Below, piece by piece: positions 52,651 to 61,137 of a stretch of DNA of 64,000 nucleotides; the first letter of the stretch is position 1, and every line of letters starts with the position of its first letter. The DNA lies in NCBI RefSeq assembly GCF_002153375.1, contig NZ_MTBQ01000004.1:248001-312000 (forward strand). Direction: 5' to 3'. The notes beneath the pieces were generated by a model that did no database searches, was not told the origin of the DNA, and saw only the letters and a program-made list of their open reading frames with translations. The stretch comes from Oceanobacillus rekensis. GTDB taxonomy: Bacteria > Bacillota > Bacilli > Bacillales > Amphibacillaceae. Both the position numbers and the translations under genes were made by a program.

Positions 52651-53493
52651 CTATAATAGTGAATAGACTAATTGTTGCGTGTAAGCATGTTGTGGGTCCT
52701 CCAAGATTTGGTCTGTCAAACCTTCTTCAATGATGGAACCATTCAACATAACAATAGTACGATCTGCAAGCATACGTATAACTGCTAAATCATGGGAAAC
52801 AACAATCATACTGATGCCTAATTCCCGTTGCAGTCTTTTGATTAAATCCAGTACACTCGCCTGGACAGATAGATCCAGACCTGTCGTCACTTCATCTAAA
52901 AAGAGAATTGGTGGATTGTTCGACAGTGCCTTGGCAATTTGAACCCTTTGCTGCATACCACCGGAAAAATTCCGAGGCTCTTCTTTCATTCGAAACAAGG
53001 GGATATGTACGCTTTCCAACAACACTTTACTCGTTGCTTCCATTTCAGATACATTGCGATTTCCTGCTTCAATCAACTTCTCTGCAATATTTCCAACGGA
53101 GGAAAAATTCATTTTCAACCCATGTACAGGGTTTTGGTATACCATGCCATATTGATGGTTTCTTATATAGCGCTTTTGCTGCCTGGACAATTCAAATATA
53201 TTCTGGTCTTTTAAGTCGGGTTCACCATTGATATAAACTTCACCTGACGTTACATCTGCATCAAAATATAAGCATTGCATCATGGTAGATTTACCACTGC
53301 CGCTTTCACCAACTATTCCTAATATTTCTCCGGGAAATAAATCAAACGATATATCTTGGCAAGCATAAACAGTGCCACAGGCCGGACAATAATTTTTCTC
53401 TAAATTTCTTATAGCTCCTTGCATGCAATGCTTGCATCCATCTCCAAATTGTTTTTCTAAATTTCGCACACGTAGTATTGGTTCTTCATACAT
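52651..53493 (-). CDS. phnK: C-P lyase pathway ABC-type protein PhnK with cysteine-pair insertion
   Basis: 280 residues. Walker A GESGSGKST, signature FSGGMQQRVQIAKAL, Walker B ILFLDEVTTGLD and a C-terminal PQHAYTQQL tail as in Opp/Dpp-type ATPases. Between strands 1 and 2 of the nucleotide fold there is an insertion with C20-x2-C23 and C36-x2-C39, a plausible zinc ribbon. PhnK docks on the PhnGHIJ core. The in-frame ATG at 53511 is upstream of the GAAGG site, so ATG 53493 is used; it overlaps the phnJ stop by 8 bp. Confidence 0.9.
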   Translation of the reverse strand: MYEEPILRVRNLEKQFGDGCKHCMQGAIRNLEKNYCPACGTVYACQDISFDLFPGEILGIVGESGSGKSTMMQCLYFDADVTSGEVYINGEPDLKDQNIFELSRQQKRYIRNHQYGMVYQNPVHGLKMNFSSVGNIAEKLIEAGNRNVSEMEATSKVLLESVHIPLFRMKEEPRNFSGGMQQRVQIAKALSNNPPILFLDEVTTGLDLSVQASVLDLIKRLQRELGISMIVVSHDLAVIRMLADRTIVMLNGSIIEEGLTDQILEDPQHAYTQQLVYSLL

Positions 53494-54352
53494 AGCTGCC
53501 TTCCACCTCAACTTTTTCTACCGCATTTAACCGATCCATACAATAGCTCGTATCATTACATTGAAAAAGGCTTTCACCTGTTTGATTATCTGCCAATTCA
53601 TCCAAAAAGACGTCTGTTGCACCACATAAGTGGCAGTGCTTGCCTTCAAACGATTCAACTGTAAATGGATAGTCATCAAATGCCAGTGACTCCACATCTG
53701 TAAAAGGTGGTATGGCATATATTTTCTTTTCTCTGCCTGCACCAAGAAGAATTAATGCTTCCGACTGATGCATTTTTGGATTATCAAATCTTGGAATTGG
53801 ACTAGGTGCCATTACATAACGATTATTCACATATACTGGGTGGTCCGCTCCAGTAGCCGTTCTTCCATATTTCATAATTTGTTCAAAAAGCATTAACCAT
53901 GCACCACTATAATCATTCTCTGAATGGAGGATTTTTGTCATGAATTCTCTAGCCTCTACCTTCCGAAGTGGCTCCGGTTCTGGAACTTGTAAAACGAGAA
54001 TTTGTTCTTTCGTTAACGGCACCTCTGGAATACGGTGCCGCGATTGAATGATCGTTGCATCTTGTGTGCGTTCTACCAGTTCTACTCCTGTCGTCGAATG
54101 AACTAGTTTCTTAATGCTCACTGCATTAACAGATTCATCTGCACCTTGGTCAATGACTTTTAGCACATCGCTCTTACCGATAATCGACAGTGTAATCTGT
54201 AATCCTCCTGTTCCCCAACCACGTGCGATTGGCATTTCCCTGGAGGCAAATGGAACCTGATATCCTGGGATGCAAACAGCTTTTAAAATGGCACGCCTTA
54301 TTTCCTTTTTGGATCCTTCATCGAAAAATGCAAATTGCGTTTTAGTCTTCAT
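53486..54352 (-). CDS. phnJ: Carbon-phosphorus lyase radical enzyme PhnJ
   Basis: 288 residues. Cleaves the C-P bond of ribose 1-methylphosphonate 5-phosphate by a radical S-adenosylmethionine mechanism. The cluster motif C-x2-C-x21-C-x5-C is intact: C240, C243, C265, C271. ARGWGTGGLQ and PIPRFDNPKMHQSE are further conserved segments. Overlaps phnI by 11 bp. Confidence 0.97.
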   Translation of the reverse strand: MKTKTQFAFFDEGSKKEIRRAILKAVCIPGYQVPFASREMPIARGWGTGGLQITLSIIGKSDVLKVIDQGADESVNAVSIKKLVHSTTGVELVERTQDATIIQSRHRIPEVPLTKEQILVLQVPEPEPLRKVEAREFMTKILHSENDYSGAWLMLFEQIMKYGRTATGADHPVYVNNRYVMAPSPIPRFDNPKMHQSEALILLGAGREKKIYAIPPFTDVESLAFDDYPFTVESFEGKHCHLCGATDVFLDELADNQTGESLFQCNDTSYCMDRLNAVEKVEVEGSYV

Positions 54353-55457
54353 TTATATGTCCCCCTTTCTTTACTTGACGGACACTATCCAATTTCGATT
54401 GGAATGTAACATAATGTGGTAATTTTAAATGGGACATAAAACCTGTTGATTCAACCGAATCGATGTGCAATAAAACAAACTCCTCGTCATGTGTGGGAAA
54501 GTTCGACTCTGGGTCTTCCAAACATTGATCTAGAATACTCATTGCAATTGCCTTTGTTTCGTTTTGCCCATAACAGACGCCATAGCCAATTTCAAATTCC
54601 AACTCCTGTTCATTGTTTTCATTTTTGACTGTAACTGGAACGAATGATTCCACTTCTGTTATGGTAATATCACCAATGTAAAATTCATCCTCCATATTCT
54701 GTTCCGCTTCATTTGGATGAGATACATAAATTGGCAATGACCCGACACGAACTTCACCAACGGTAGGATGTACTTGTCCATAACCTCTTAAGGATGCATA
54801 ACCAAGGGACGTCACTGCGCCTGTTTGCCCCCGTGTTAGCACTTGTAATCTTGCACTACGAGATGCAGGAAAATGTAAACTCTGTTTCGTTATATCTGTT
54901 GGCGGTGTATTATCGGCTTCATAGTTTTCAAATAAACCTTCCTCACGCAGATAGTCGACCACCTTAGGAAAATATGTAACACTTTCCGCTGCTTCGATTG
55001 TTTCTAATTCTTTTAAATAGTCATCCAACCACTGTTGATTACCTTCTGCATTTTCTTCTATTAAATCAAAATCGAGTAATCGATGTGTATAGTCTTTTGT
55101 TGCACCTAATAATTGGCCACCCGGTATATCTTTAAAACTGGCTGAAATACGCCTCTCAACAAGCATTTCCTCAGATTCAACCGTTTGGCTGTAATAGAGT
55201 CTTGGTAATGTAGAACGATGTGCGCGCATAAGGAACACTGCTTCTTCCATGCTTCCCTCTGCCTGTTTAATCGCCAGTGCGGCGAGATATGGTGAATACA
55301 AACTACTTTCAGACATAACTTGGTCAACCATACTTCTCATGGAAGACAGAATGGTGTTGATTTCGATTATTTCCTCACCTTTTAAGCGTTCATACTTTAA
55401 CCGCTTAATGGAGGCCTCAATTGCATTTGTTCCACCCTTTACTGCAACATAGCCCAT
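54342..55457 (-). CDS. phnI: C-P lyase core subunit PhnI
   Basis: 371 residues. GGTNAIEASIKRL at the start and SAGHR-like RGQTGAVTSLGYASLRGYGQVHPTVGEVR in the middle are typical of PhnI, which attaches phosphonate to ribose of ATP/GTP with release of base. Begins in the TAATG overlap with phnH. A central subunit of PhnGHIJ. Confidence 0.95.
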   Translation of the reverse strand: MGYVAVKGGTNAIEASIKRLKYERLKGEEIIEINTILSSMRSMVDQVMSESSLYSPYLAALAIKQAEGSMEEAVFLMRAHRSTLPRLYYSQTVESEEMLVERRISASFKDIPGGQLLGATKDYTHRLLDFDLIEENAEGNQQWLDDYLKELETIEAAESVTYFPKVVDYLREEGLFENYEADNTPPTDITKQSLHFPASRSARLQVLTRGQTGAVTSLGYASLRGYGQVHPTVGEVRVGSLPIYVSHPNEAEQNMEDEFYIGDITITEVESFVPVTVKNENNEQELEFEIGYGVCYGQNETKAIAMSILDQCLEDPESNFPTHDEEFVLLHIDSVESTGFMSHLKLPHYVTFQSKLDSVRQVKKGGHINED

Positions 55458-56053
55458 TAGTCCACCTCCGTCATTTCTATCTTCGTCGTTCGGGGCACAC
55501 AGACAAGCTGTGCTTTTTCGTCTGTAAAAATCATGTCAATTCCTAATGGATATTCCTTCGTGCACTCATTTCTTGTTTGCCACAAAGCTTCTGTAAAGCT
55601 CGCCTTTAGTGTTGATGTCGTTTTAATTCCCGGACCCGATAATAGGCGGCCCCTTTCATTTGATAGTGGTGTGCTTTCTATAATCCATGTTGAAGATTTT
55701 TGAGGATCTATTAAATTACCAATTTTACATTGCTCCATACAATCGATAATCTCTGCTTCCGTATCCTCACGTAATATAATGATAAAGTCAGCTTCACTAG
55801 CCGGAGCATAGCTTGCCAGTGTGTATTCAGAGATTTTCTCAATTAGATCCTGGTTATTCTTTGAAAGGATATGAAATGTAACCTCTGCATCAAGAAGTGT
55901 CATCGCACAAATGAATGTTGCATCATAACAAGGCAGATTGTGACCCGCCCTTTCGACGGTTTCCTGAATGAATGAAATCGAACCCGGGCGTGACATACTA
56001 TGCAATAATTCCCGATAAACCGCCTGTAAATCATGTACTTGATCAATCGCCAT
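55457..56053 (-). CDS. phnH: C-P lyase core subunit PhnH
   Basis: 198 residues. YRELLHSMSRPGSI at the start and RGRLLSGPGIKTTSTL near the end are characteristic of PhnH. Forms part of the PhnGHIJ complex. Ribosome binding site GAGAGGAGAG; 25 bp after phnG. Confidence 0.93.
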   Translation of the reverse strand: MAIDQVHDLQAVYRELLHSMSRPGSISFIQETVERAGHNLPCYDATFICAMTLLDAEVTFHILSKNNQDLIEKISEYTLASYAPASEADFIIILREDTEAEIIDCMEQCKIGNLIDPQKSSTWIIESTPLSNERGRLLSGPGIKTTSTLKASFTEALWQTRNECTKEYPLGIDMIFTDEKAQLVCVPRTTKIEMTEVD

Positions 56054-56078
56054 ACTTTTCTCTCCTCTCTGTATTTAT

Positions 56079-56501
56079 TTAGACGTCCATTGTTTGAAAG
56101 TCCACCTTCGTTTCAAATAGTTCCGCTTGTTTCTTAGCCCGCTCCCGAGTGATGTTTCGTTCAGCTTCCAAAAGTCTGGGCTCCCATTCTACTGTTTCGG
56201 GTAAATCGGCTTTATATGCCGCATCTATAATCGCTAAATATTTAGCAAGTTCTTCCTGTATACCTGCGACAATTCCAATTCCGAGATTGCCCTTAATTTC
56301 CACCTTTGCCTCCGTCACAAGGACCTCACCAATATAAAATAAAGAATTCTTCGCAGACTCACGCATTTTGACCATCGTAAGTCCATATTGCGGGGGAATA
56401 ATTTCCTGACATTCGTATGTAGTTATAATGGATTCAGCAAGGTTTTCAGCCAATAAGGGATCACCTTGAATCAGAATTTCTGTTCTTCTGCGCCTCTTCA
56501 T
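56079..56501 (-). CDS. phnG: C-P lyase core subunit PhnG
   Basis: 140 residues. RTEIL, PPQYGLTMVKMRESAKNSLFYIGEVLVTEAKVEI and the GIGIVAG strand are typical of PhnG. First gene of phnGHIJKLM; its leader carries a Pho-box-like repeat. The spacing from AAAGGAGG to the ATG is long (12 nt), which may reduce translation. Confidence 0.9.
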   Translation of the reverse strand: MKRRRRTEILIQGDPLLAENLAESIITTYECQEIIPPQYGLTMVKMRESAKNSLFYIGEVLVTEAKVEIKGNLGIGIVAGIQEELAKYLAIIDAAYKADLPETVEWEPRLLEAERNITRERAKKQAELFETKVDFQTMDV

Positions 56502-56556
56502 TATTCGATGTAACCTCCTTTATATAACTAGCTTAACTTGTCGCCAAGTTCCCATG

Positions 56557-56584
56557 TTTTAAGTTTCTGTATGATATTTGTAAA
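56557..56584 (-). promoter_or_regulatory. Putative Pho box of phnGHIJKLM
   Basis: Minus strand TTTACA (56579-56584), CATACA (56568-56573) and TTAAAA (56557-56562) at exactly 11-bp steps, as in the pstS box. A clear -10 box is not found, so the start point is uncertain. Confidence 0.55.
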
Positions 56585-56607
56585 TCAGCTTAACAATTGA
56601 CATAAAA

Positions 56608-56644
56608 AAACAGGTAGGAAACCAATACGGATTCCTAACCTGTT
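56608..56644 (-). terminator. phnF terminator
   Basis: AACAGGTAGGAA pairs with TTCCTAACCTGTT, followed on the minus strand by TTTTTTT. It isolates phnF from the phnG operon. Confidence 0.85.
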
Positions 56645-56650
56645 AACAAT

Positions 56651-57367
56651 CTAGTCCATTGTTATATCATATTTAAACCTATCACTTCGGTATAAAACCT
56701 TAGTATGTTCCAGTAATTCTTTTGAATGTCCATCCATACAATTACTCTCCACGACAATGAGGGGAACCATACTTTTACAACCAAGCATTTGCTGCTCATC
56801 AGAGGTCGGAAAATTAATGCTTAGCAATGTTTTACTGCTTGAAAAGTCTTTATGTCCAAGCTTTCGGTAATACGCAAACATCGATTCAATTGTCGGACCG
56901 TCTTCCTTAATCATTGGAAATTTCGATTCACTTACAAATGAATAATGTATCGCGATCGGTTCACCATTTATATAGCGTAGCCTTCCAACCTTATAGATGC
57001 TATTCTCTTCATTCGCATGTAAAATCTGATAAATGTCAGGGTCAAATTTAATTTTTTCACAATAAATATTCCTTGTTTCCACATCATAGCCTAATTTCTT
57101 CATCTTTTCTGTGAAACTGATTTTATCAGTTAAATGCAATTGAATTTGCATAGATCCTTCTTTTAAATATCTCCCTTTTCCCTGATTTGAGTAGATATAA
57201 CCTCGTTCCTCTAATTTAGTAAATGCATTCCTTACTGTTATTCTCGGTACATGATAATGCATTGCAAGTTCATTTTCAGAAGGAAGCTTTGCACCAGGTT
57301 TTAATTCTCCCGTCGCAATACAGCGTAGAATATCATCAACAATTATGGCTTCTTTTTCAGCTGAAAT
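56651..57367 (-). CDS. phnF: GntR/HutC-family regulator PhnF, start codon apparently ATT
   Basis: 238 residues if translation begins at ATT 57367, which lies 9 nt after GGGAG. The frame from there gives a complete winged helix (SAEKEAIIVDDILR, then ELKPGAKLPSENELAMHYHVPRITVRNAFTKLEERGYI) and a UTRA ligand domain ending in RYKYDI-like strands. The first ATG (57262) is inside the helix-turn-helix and would delete half of it, and an in-frame TAG stands two codons before 57367. PhnF represses phn genes in the absence of substrate in other bacteria. The lack of ATG, GTG or TTG could also mean a mutated start. Confidence 0.75.
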   Translation of the reverse strand: MSAEKEAIIVDDILRCIATGELKPGAKLPSENELAMHYHVPRITVRNAFTKLEERGYIYSNQGKGRYLKEGSMQIQLHLTDKISFTEKMKKLGYDVETRNIYCEKIKFDPDIYQILHANEENSIYKVGRLRYINGEPIAIHYSFVSESKFPMIKEDGPTIESMFAYYRKLGHKDFSSSKTLLSINFPTSDEQQMLGCKSMVPLIVVESNCMDGHSKELLEHTKVLYRSDRFKYDITMD

Positions 57368-57573
57368 AAAAATCTACTCCCTTACTCGTTTAATCTCACT
57401 ATTTAAAGTATGACTCTTTCGATTATATTATATCTAAGATAATTAGGAAAAATATAGGTATTCAGGTTACGGGCCATTTTCCCTGTAGTGATAGTACAAA
57501 ATAATCTCTATCATAGATTATTAAATGTTTAGTAGAACAAAAGTAACGGATTAATGTGATTTGTTTAAATATT

Positions 57574-57616
57574 TACACAATAACTTAACACTAAGTTAAA
57601 AAAGTTGCTTTATACT
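57574..57616 (+). promoter_or_regulatory. Pho-box promoter of the small acidic lipoprotein gene
   Basis: TACACA (57574-57579), TTAACA (57585-57590) and TTAAAA (57596-57601) at exact 11-bp steps, then 9 nt, then TATACT (57611-57616). Gap and -10 box are the same as at pstS. Confidence 0.7.
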
Positions 57617-57652
57617 GTAGAAGAGTCAAATTTTTTAGGAGAGGTGATTAGG

Positions 57653-57871
57653 TTGAAACTGAAAAAGTTAACAGTAGGCATGATGATTGCTCTTCTTTCT
57701 GCAGGCATTTTGGTAGGCTGTGGAGCTGAAGAAGAAGAGCCAGTAACAGAGGATCCAGCGACTGAAGAACCGGCAACTGAAGAACCTGCATCCGGAGATC
57801 CAACAACTGAAGATCCGGAAACTGAAGACCCAGCAGAACCGGATGAAGAGGAAGAGGAAGAAGCAGAATAA
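57653..57871 (+). CDS. Small acidic lipoprotein
   Basis: 72 residues. It starts with TTG at 57653, 8 nt after AGGAGAGG; an ATG at 57605 in the same frame would lie before the -10 box. MKLKKLTVGMMIALLSAG is a signal peptide and LVGC a lipobox, so the mature chain starts at Cys and is lipid-anchored outside. The rest is Glu/Asp/Pro/Thr only, with repeated TEEPA/TEDPE units and a final run of Glu. Such a chain has no fold; it could bind cations or sit in the wall. It has its own Pho-box promoter and terminator, and lies between phnF and iron-uptake genes. Confidence 0.8.
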   Translation: MKLKKLTVGMMIALLSAGILVGCGAEEEEPVTEDPATEEPATEEPASGDPTTEDPETEDPAEPDEEEEEEAE

Positions 57872-57887
57872 GCGTATAGTTTACTTA

Positions 57888-57916
57888 AGAAGCCTTCACT
57901 TCACGTGAAGGCTTCT
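57888..57916 (+). terminator. Terminator of the small lipoprotein gene
   Basis: AGAAGCCTTCAC pairs with GTGAAGGCTTCT around a 5-nt loop. Confidence 0.8.
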
Positions 57917-57965
57917 GTTTGGATTTTTTATTTATTTTATGGGACTATGTCATTTCTTTTCGGGC

Positions 57966-58074
57966 TTTCTCCTATATAAATTGCTTTTCCCCAATAACTC
58001 ATTTGCAGCATCCTGGAATGCACCTACAATTAATTGAAGTTTGTCTTTAACATGCAGAATATCTTCCGCTGCTA
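57966..58074 (-). pseudogene. Fragment of a duplicated ferredoxin/flavodoxin-NADP reductase gene
   Basis: On the minus strand this piece reads AAEDILHVKDKLQLIVGAFQ and then DAANELLGK. It matches AAGDILHHDGKLNLIAGAFQ, DAANAVNKA of the complete gene just upstream (58101). It covers only about 35 residues of the C-terminal FAD site and has no start. It is a decayed tandem copy of which only the 3' end remains. Confidence 0.75.
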
Positions 58075-58100
58075 ATTAAAAGTACACGTACATTTGGAAT

Positions 58101-59147
58101 TTAGTTGATCAATTGTTTTATTATATCTTTATTGCGCTTTTTAAAAATTTCATTATGTGAAGAGACCATTCCGACTTTTTCGGCATCCGGTTGGATAAAC
58201 TGCTTTGCCTTATTAACTGCATTTGCAGCATCTTGAAATGCTCCTGCTATTAAATTCAGCTTGCCATCATGATGCAGAATATCACCGGCAGCATATAAGC
58301 CAGGAACCGAGGACTCGCTGCTGGCACTACCAGTTATATAATAACCATTAGCGATTTCTATATTTAGTGGACTATTGTTCAAGAAAGATGTATCACGTTC
58401 ATAGCCATGATTAATAATAACCTCATCGATAGGCAGTAAAACAACTTCTTTTGTTTTATTATTTGTAAGTTCGACGTGTTCGATTAATTCATTATTCTTC
58501 GATATTAATTTTGTAATGGAGCAATTGAAATAACAGACTGCTGAACTATTGTTGAGTCGAGTAACTTCTGCTTCATGGCCTGACAAAACATCTTTTCGAT
58601 AAGTAAGATAAACGTTTTTTGCAATGTTTACTAATTCATTTGCCCAATCAACCGCCGAATCACCACCCCCAGAGATGATTACCGTTTTATCTTTAAACCG
58701 TTGCATTGATTTTACTGTGTAGTTTAAATTTGTTACTTCAAATCTTTCAGCACCCTCTATCATCAGCCTTTGCGGATTTAAAATACCGCTACCAACAGCT
58801 ACAATCACTGTTTTTGAGAAATGCACGTTTCCAGAAGCTGCTGTTAAAACGTATATCCCTTCCTCGTTTTTATTGATGGATTCAATTTTTTCATTGAGGC
58901 AAACAGAAGGATTAAATGTTAGACCTTGCTCAACAATTTGATCAATTAATTTCGAACCTTGAATTGGAGTTAATCCACCGATGTCCCAGATCATTTTCTC
59001 CGGATAGACATGCACCTTTCCACCAAGCATTGGCTGGTATTCAATAATTTTAGTCTTCATTTCCCGTAAACCACTGTAAAAAGCTGAATATAGCCCTGCA
59101 GGACCTCCACCAATCACCGTTATATCAAATATTTCATCTTGCTTCAC
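58101..59147 (-). CDS. YcgT-like ferredoxin/flavodoxin-NADP+ reductase
   Basis: 348 residues. Thioredoxin-reductase-like: FDITVIGGGPAGLYSAFYSGLR for FAD, ISGGGDSAVDWANEL for NADPH, and AAGDILHHDGKLNLIAGAFQDAANAVNKA near the end; the CxxC of thioredoxin reductase is missing, as in YumC/YcgT enzymes that pass electrons from NADPH to ferredoxin or flavodoxin. Start taken as GTG 59147 (9 nt after AAAGGAG), 2 codons inside the longer frame. Divergent from the siderophore genes and with its own Fur-like box, it may supply electrons for releasing iron from siderophores. Confidence 0.87.
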   Translation of the reverse strand: MKQDEIFDITVIGGGPAGLYSAFYSGLREMKTKIIEYQPMLGGKVHVYPEKMIWDIGGLTPIQGSKLIDQIVEQGLTFNPSVCLNEKIESINKNEEGIYVLTAASGNVHFSKTVIVAVGSGILNPQRLMIEGAERFEVTNLNYTVKSMQRFKDKTVIISGGGDSAVDWANELVNIAKNVYLTYRKDVLSGHEAEVTRLNNSSAVCYFNCSITKLISKNNELIEHVELTNNKTKEVVLLPIDEVIINHGYERDTSFLNNSPLNIEIANGYYITGSASSESSVPGLYAAGDILHHDGKLNLIAGAFQDAANAVNKAKQFIQPDAEKVGMVSSHNEIFKKRNKDIIKQLIN

Positions 59148-59176
59148 AAACATTCACTCCTTTAAAACACCGCGAT

Positions 59177-59191
59177 TGATTATCATTCTCA
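59177..59191 (-). promoter_or_regulatory. Fur-box-like site upstream of the FNR gene
   Basis: TGATTATCATTCTCA matches the 7-1-7 Fur motif TGATAATCATTATCA at 13 of 15 positions and lies 30 bp before the start codon. Confidence 0.65.
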
Positions 59192-59236
59192 TTTAATAGT
59201 TTATTTTTGTCAAGCGTTTACAGCATCATTTATGTA

Positions 59237-59265
59237 TTGACAAATTAAATAAATAACCCTATAGT
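59237..59265 (+). promoter_or_regulatory. Promoter of the siderophore ABC operon
   Basis: TTGACA (59237-59242) and TATAGT (59260-59265) with a 17-nt spacer. Confidence 0.8.
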
Positions 59266-59279
59266 TTAGTGTATCTTAT

Positions 59280-59298
59280 GATAATGATAATCATTATC
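59280..59298 (+). promoter_or_regulatory. Consensus Fur box
   Basis: GATAATGATAATCATTATC, an exact 19-bp consensus Fur site, lies just after the predicted transcription start of the iron operon. Confidence 0.95.
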
Positions 59299-59373
59299 AT
59301 TGGTTACTTTGGCAGATAGGAAAATATAAAACTTTCTTTCTGCATAAGCGCAACTAAGAAATGAGGGTTCTGT

Positions 59374-60174
59374 ATGTCTCGTCTACAGACGGATAATATC
59401 AACATCGGTTATGGTGAGCAATTAATTGTAAAAAATCTTAGTGTTACGATTCCAGATAAAAAGATTACAACCATCATTGGGGCAAACGGCTGTGGCAAGT
59501 CAACATTATTAAAAGCGATTACAAGAATTATTTCACATCAATCCGGATCAATTGTTTTAGATGGAGAGGATATATTAAAACAAAATACAAAACTCCTTGC
59601 AAAAAAAATGGCAATCCTGCCTCAGACAACGGAAAGTGCAAACGGTCTAACTGTTGGTGAACTAGTCTCCTACGGTCGTTTTCCATATCAAAGTGGATTT
59701 GGCCGTTTGAAACAGAAGGATTATGAGGTTATTGATTGGGCACTAGATGTCACCGGAACTGCGGAATTTAAATTTCGTCCAGTGGAATCCTTGTCAGGGG
59801 GACAACGCCAACGCGCATGGATTGCTATGGCATTAGCACAGGAAACCGATATTATTTTCCTTGATGAACCTACTACCTATTTAGATATGGCACATCAGCT
59901 GGAAGTTTTAGAACTTTTACAAAAGTTGAACAGGGAACAAGGGAGAACGATTGTCATGGTGCTTCATGATTTGAATCAAGCAGCCCGTTTTGCTGATTCC
60001 ATTATTGCTTTAAAAGATGGGGAGATTGTGAAAGCAGGAGATGCTGAAAAGGTTCTTACTCACGAGGTGCTGGAAGAAGTTTTTCAAATCGATGCTGAAA
60101 TAGGAAAAGACCCACGAACAAATAGACCAATGTGTATCACATATAATTTAAAAAAGAAGGAGATCGGAAAATGA
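59374..60174 (+). CDS. Iron-siderophore ABC transporter ATP-binding protein
   Basis: 266 residues. Walker A GANGCGKST, signature LSGGQRQRAWIAMAL, Walker B IIFLDEPTTYLD, all of the FepC/FhuC/YfmF group. First gene of a four-gene operon with ATPase, binding protein and two permeases. The permease order is as in YfmCDEF relatives. Ribosome binding site GAGGG. Confidence 0.92.
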   Translation: MSRLQTDNINIGYGEQLIVKNLSVTIPDKKITTIIGANGCGKSTLLKAITRIISHQSGSIVLDGEDILKQNTKLLAKKMAILPQTTESANGLTVGELVSYGRFPYQSGFGRLKQKDYEVIDWALDVTGTAEFKFRPVESLSGGQRQRAWIAMALAQETDIIFLDEPTTYLDMAHQLEVLELLQKLNREQGRTIVMVLHDLNQAARFADSIIALKDGEIVKAGDAEKVLTHEVLEEVFQIDAEIGKDPRTNRPMCITYNLKKKEIGK

Positions 60175-61097
60175 AAAGGCGATTAATACTTATCCTACTA
60201 CTGTTTGTATTGCTAACAGGCTGCAATAATGATCCGAAAGCTTCCGAGAGCAATAAGAATGCTTCAACAGAAGGAAGCACATCGGAAACCATTATCTATG
60301 AATCTGAAAACGGACCGATTGAAGTTCCTGCCGATCCACAGCGGGTTGTCGTTCTTTCGTCCTTTGCAGGTAATGTGTTGGCTTTGGATGTAAACCTTGT
60401 TGGGGTTGATTCCTGGGCTAAAATGAACCCTCAATGGGAAGACGAATTAAGTGCCGTAGAAGAGGTTACTGATGAGAGTCTGGAGAAAATTATTGAATTA
60501 GAACCAGATCTGATTATTGGGCTTTCAAACATCAATAATCTGGATAAATTAAATGAAATTGCTCCTACAGTAACTTTTACTTATGGCGCAGTGGACTATT
60601 TAACACAGCATCTTGAGATCGGTAAGCTTCTAAATAAAGAAGAAGAAGCCAATAACTGGGTTACTGATTTCAAACAACGGGCACAAGAAGCCGGAGATAA
60701 AATCCGTGCGGAAATTGGTGAAGATACAACGGTCTCGGTAATTGAGAGCTACGATAAACAACTATATGTATATGGCGACAACTGGGGACGTGGTACGGAG
60801 ATTCTTTATCAGGAAATGGATTTAAAAATGCCTGAAAAAGTGGTAGATGCAGCACAGGAAGCAGGATATTATGCTCTGTCTGCGGAAGTCCTTCCAGAAT
60901 TCGTTGGTGACTACATGATATTCAGCAAATTTGATGAAATGGACAATTCATTTACCGAAACAGAAACATATAAAAATATACCAGCTGTAGCTAACGATCG
61001 TGTATTTACAGTTAATGGCTACGAGTTTTACTTTAATGATCCTCTTACATTGGATTATCAGCTGCAATTTTTTAAAGACGCATTCCTTGGTGAATGA
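60171..61097 (+). CDS. Iron-siderophore binding lipoprotein
   Basis: 308 residues. Signal peptide with lipobox LTGC, then a FecB/FepB-type domain (VPADPQRVVVLSSFAGNVLALDVNLVGVDSW, LEPDLIIGLSNINN). Starts in the ATGA overlap with the ATPase gene. The siderophore type cannot be read from sequence; catechol, hydroxamate and citrate binders share this fold. Confidence 0.9.
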   Translation: MKRRLILILLLFVLLTGCNNDPKASESNKNASTEGSTSETIIYESENGPIEVPADPQRVVVLSSFAGNVLALDVNLVGVDSWAKMNPQWEDELSAVEEVTDESLEKIIELEPDLIIGLSNINNLDKLNEIAPTVTFTYGAVDYLTQHLEIGKLLNKEEEANNWVTDFKQRAQEAGDKIRAEIGEDTTVSVIESYDKQLYVYGDNWGRGTEILYQEMDLKMPEKVVDAAQEAGYYALSAEVLPEFVGDYMIFSKFDEMDNSFTETETYKNIPAVANDRVFTVNGYEFYFNDPLTLDYQLQFFKDAFLGE

Positions 61098-61137
61098 TTA
61101 GGGAAAGAATACTAGAGCATAGAAAAGATGGTAATCT

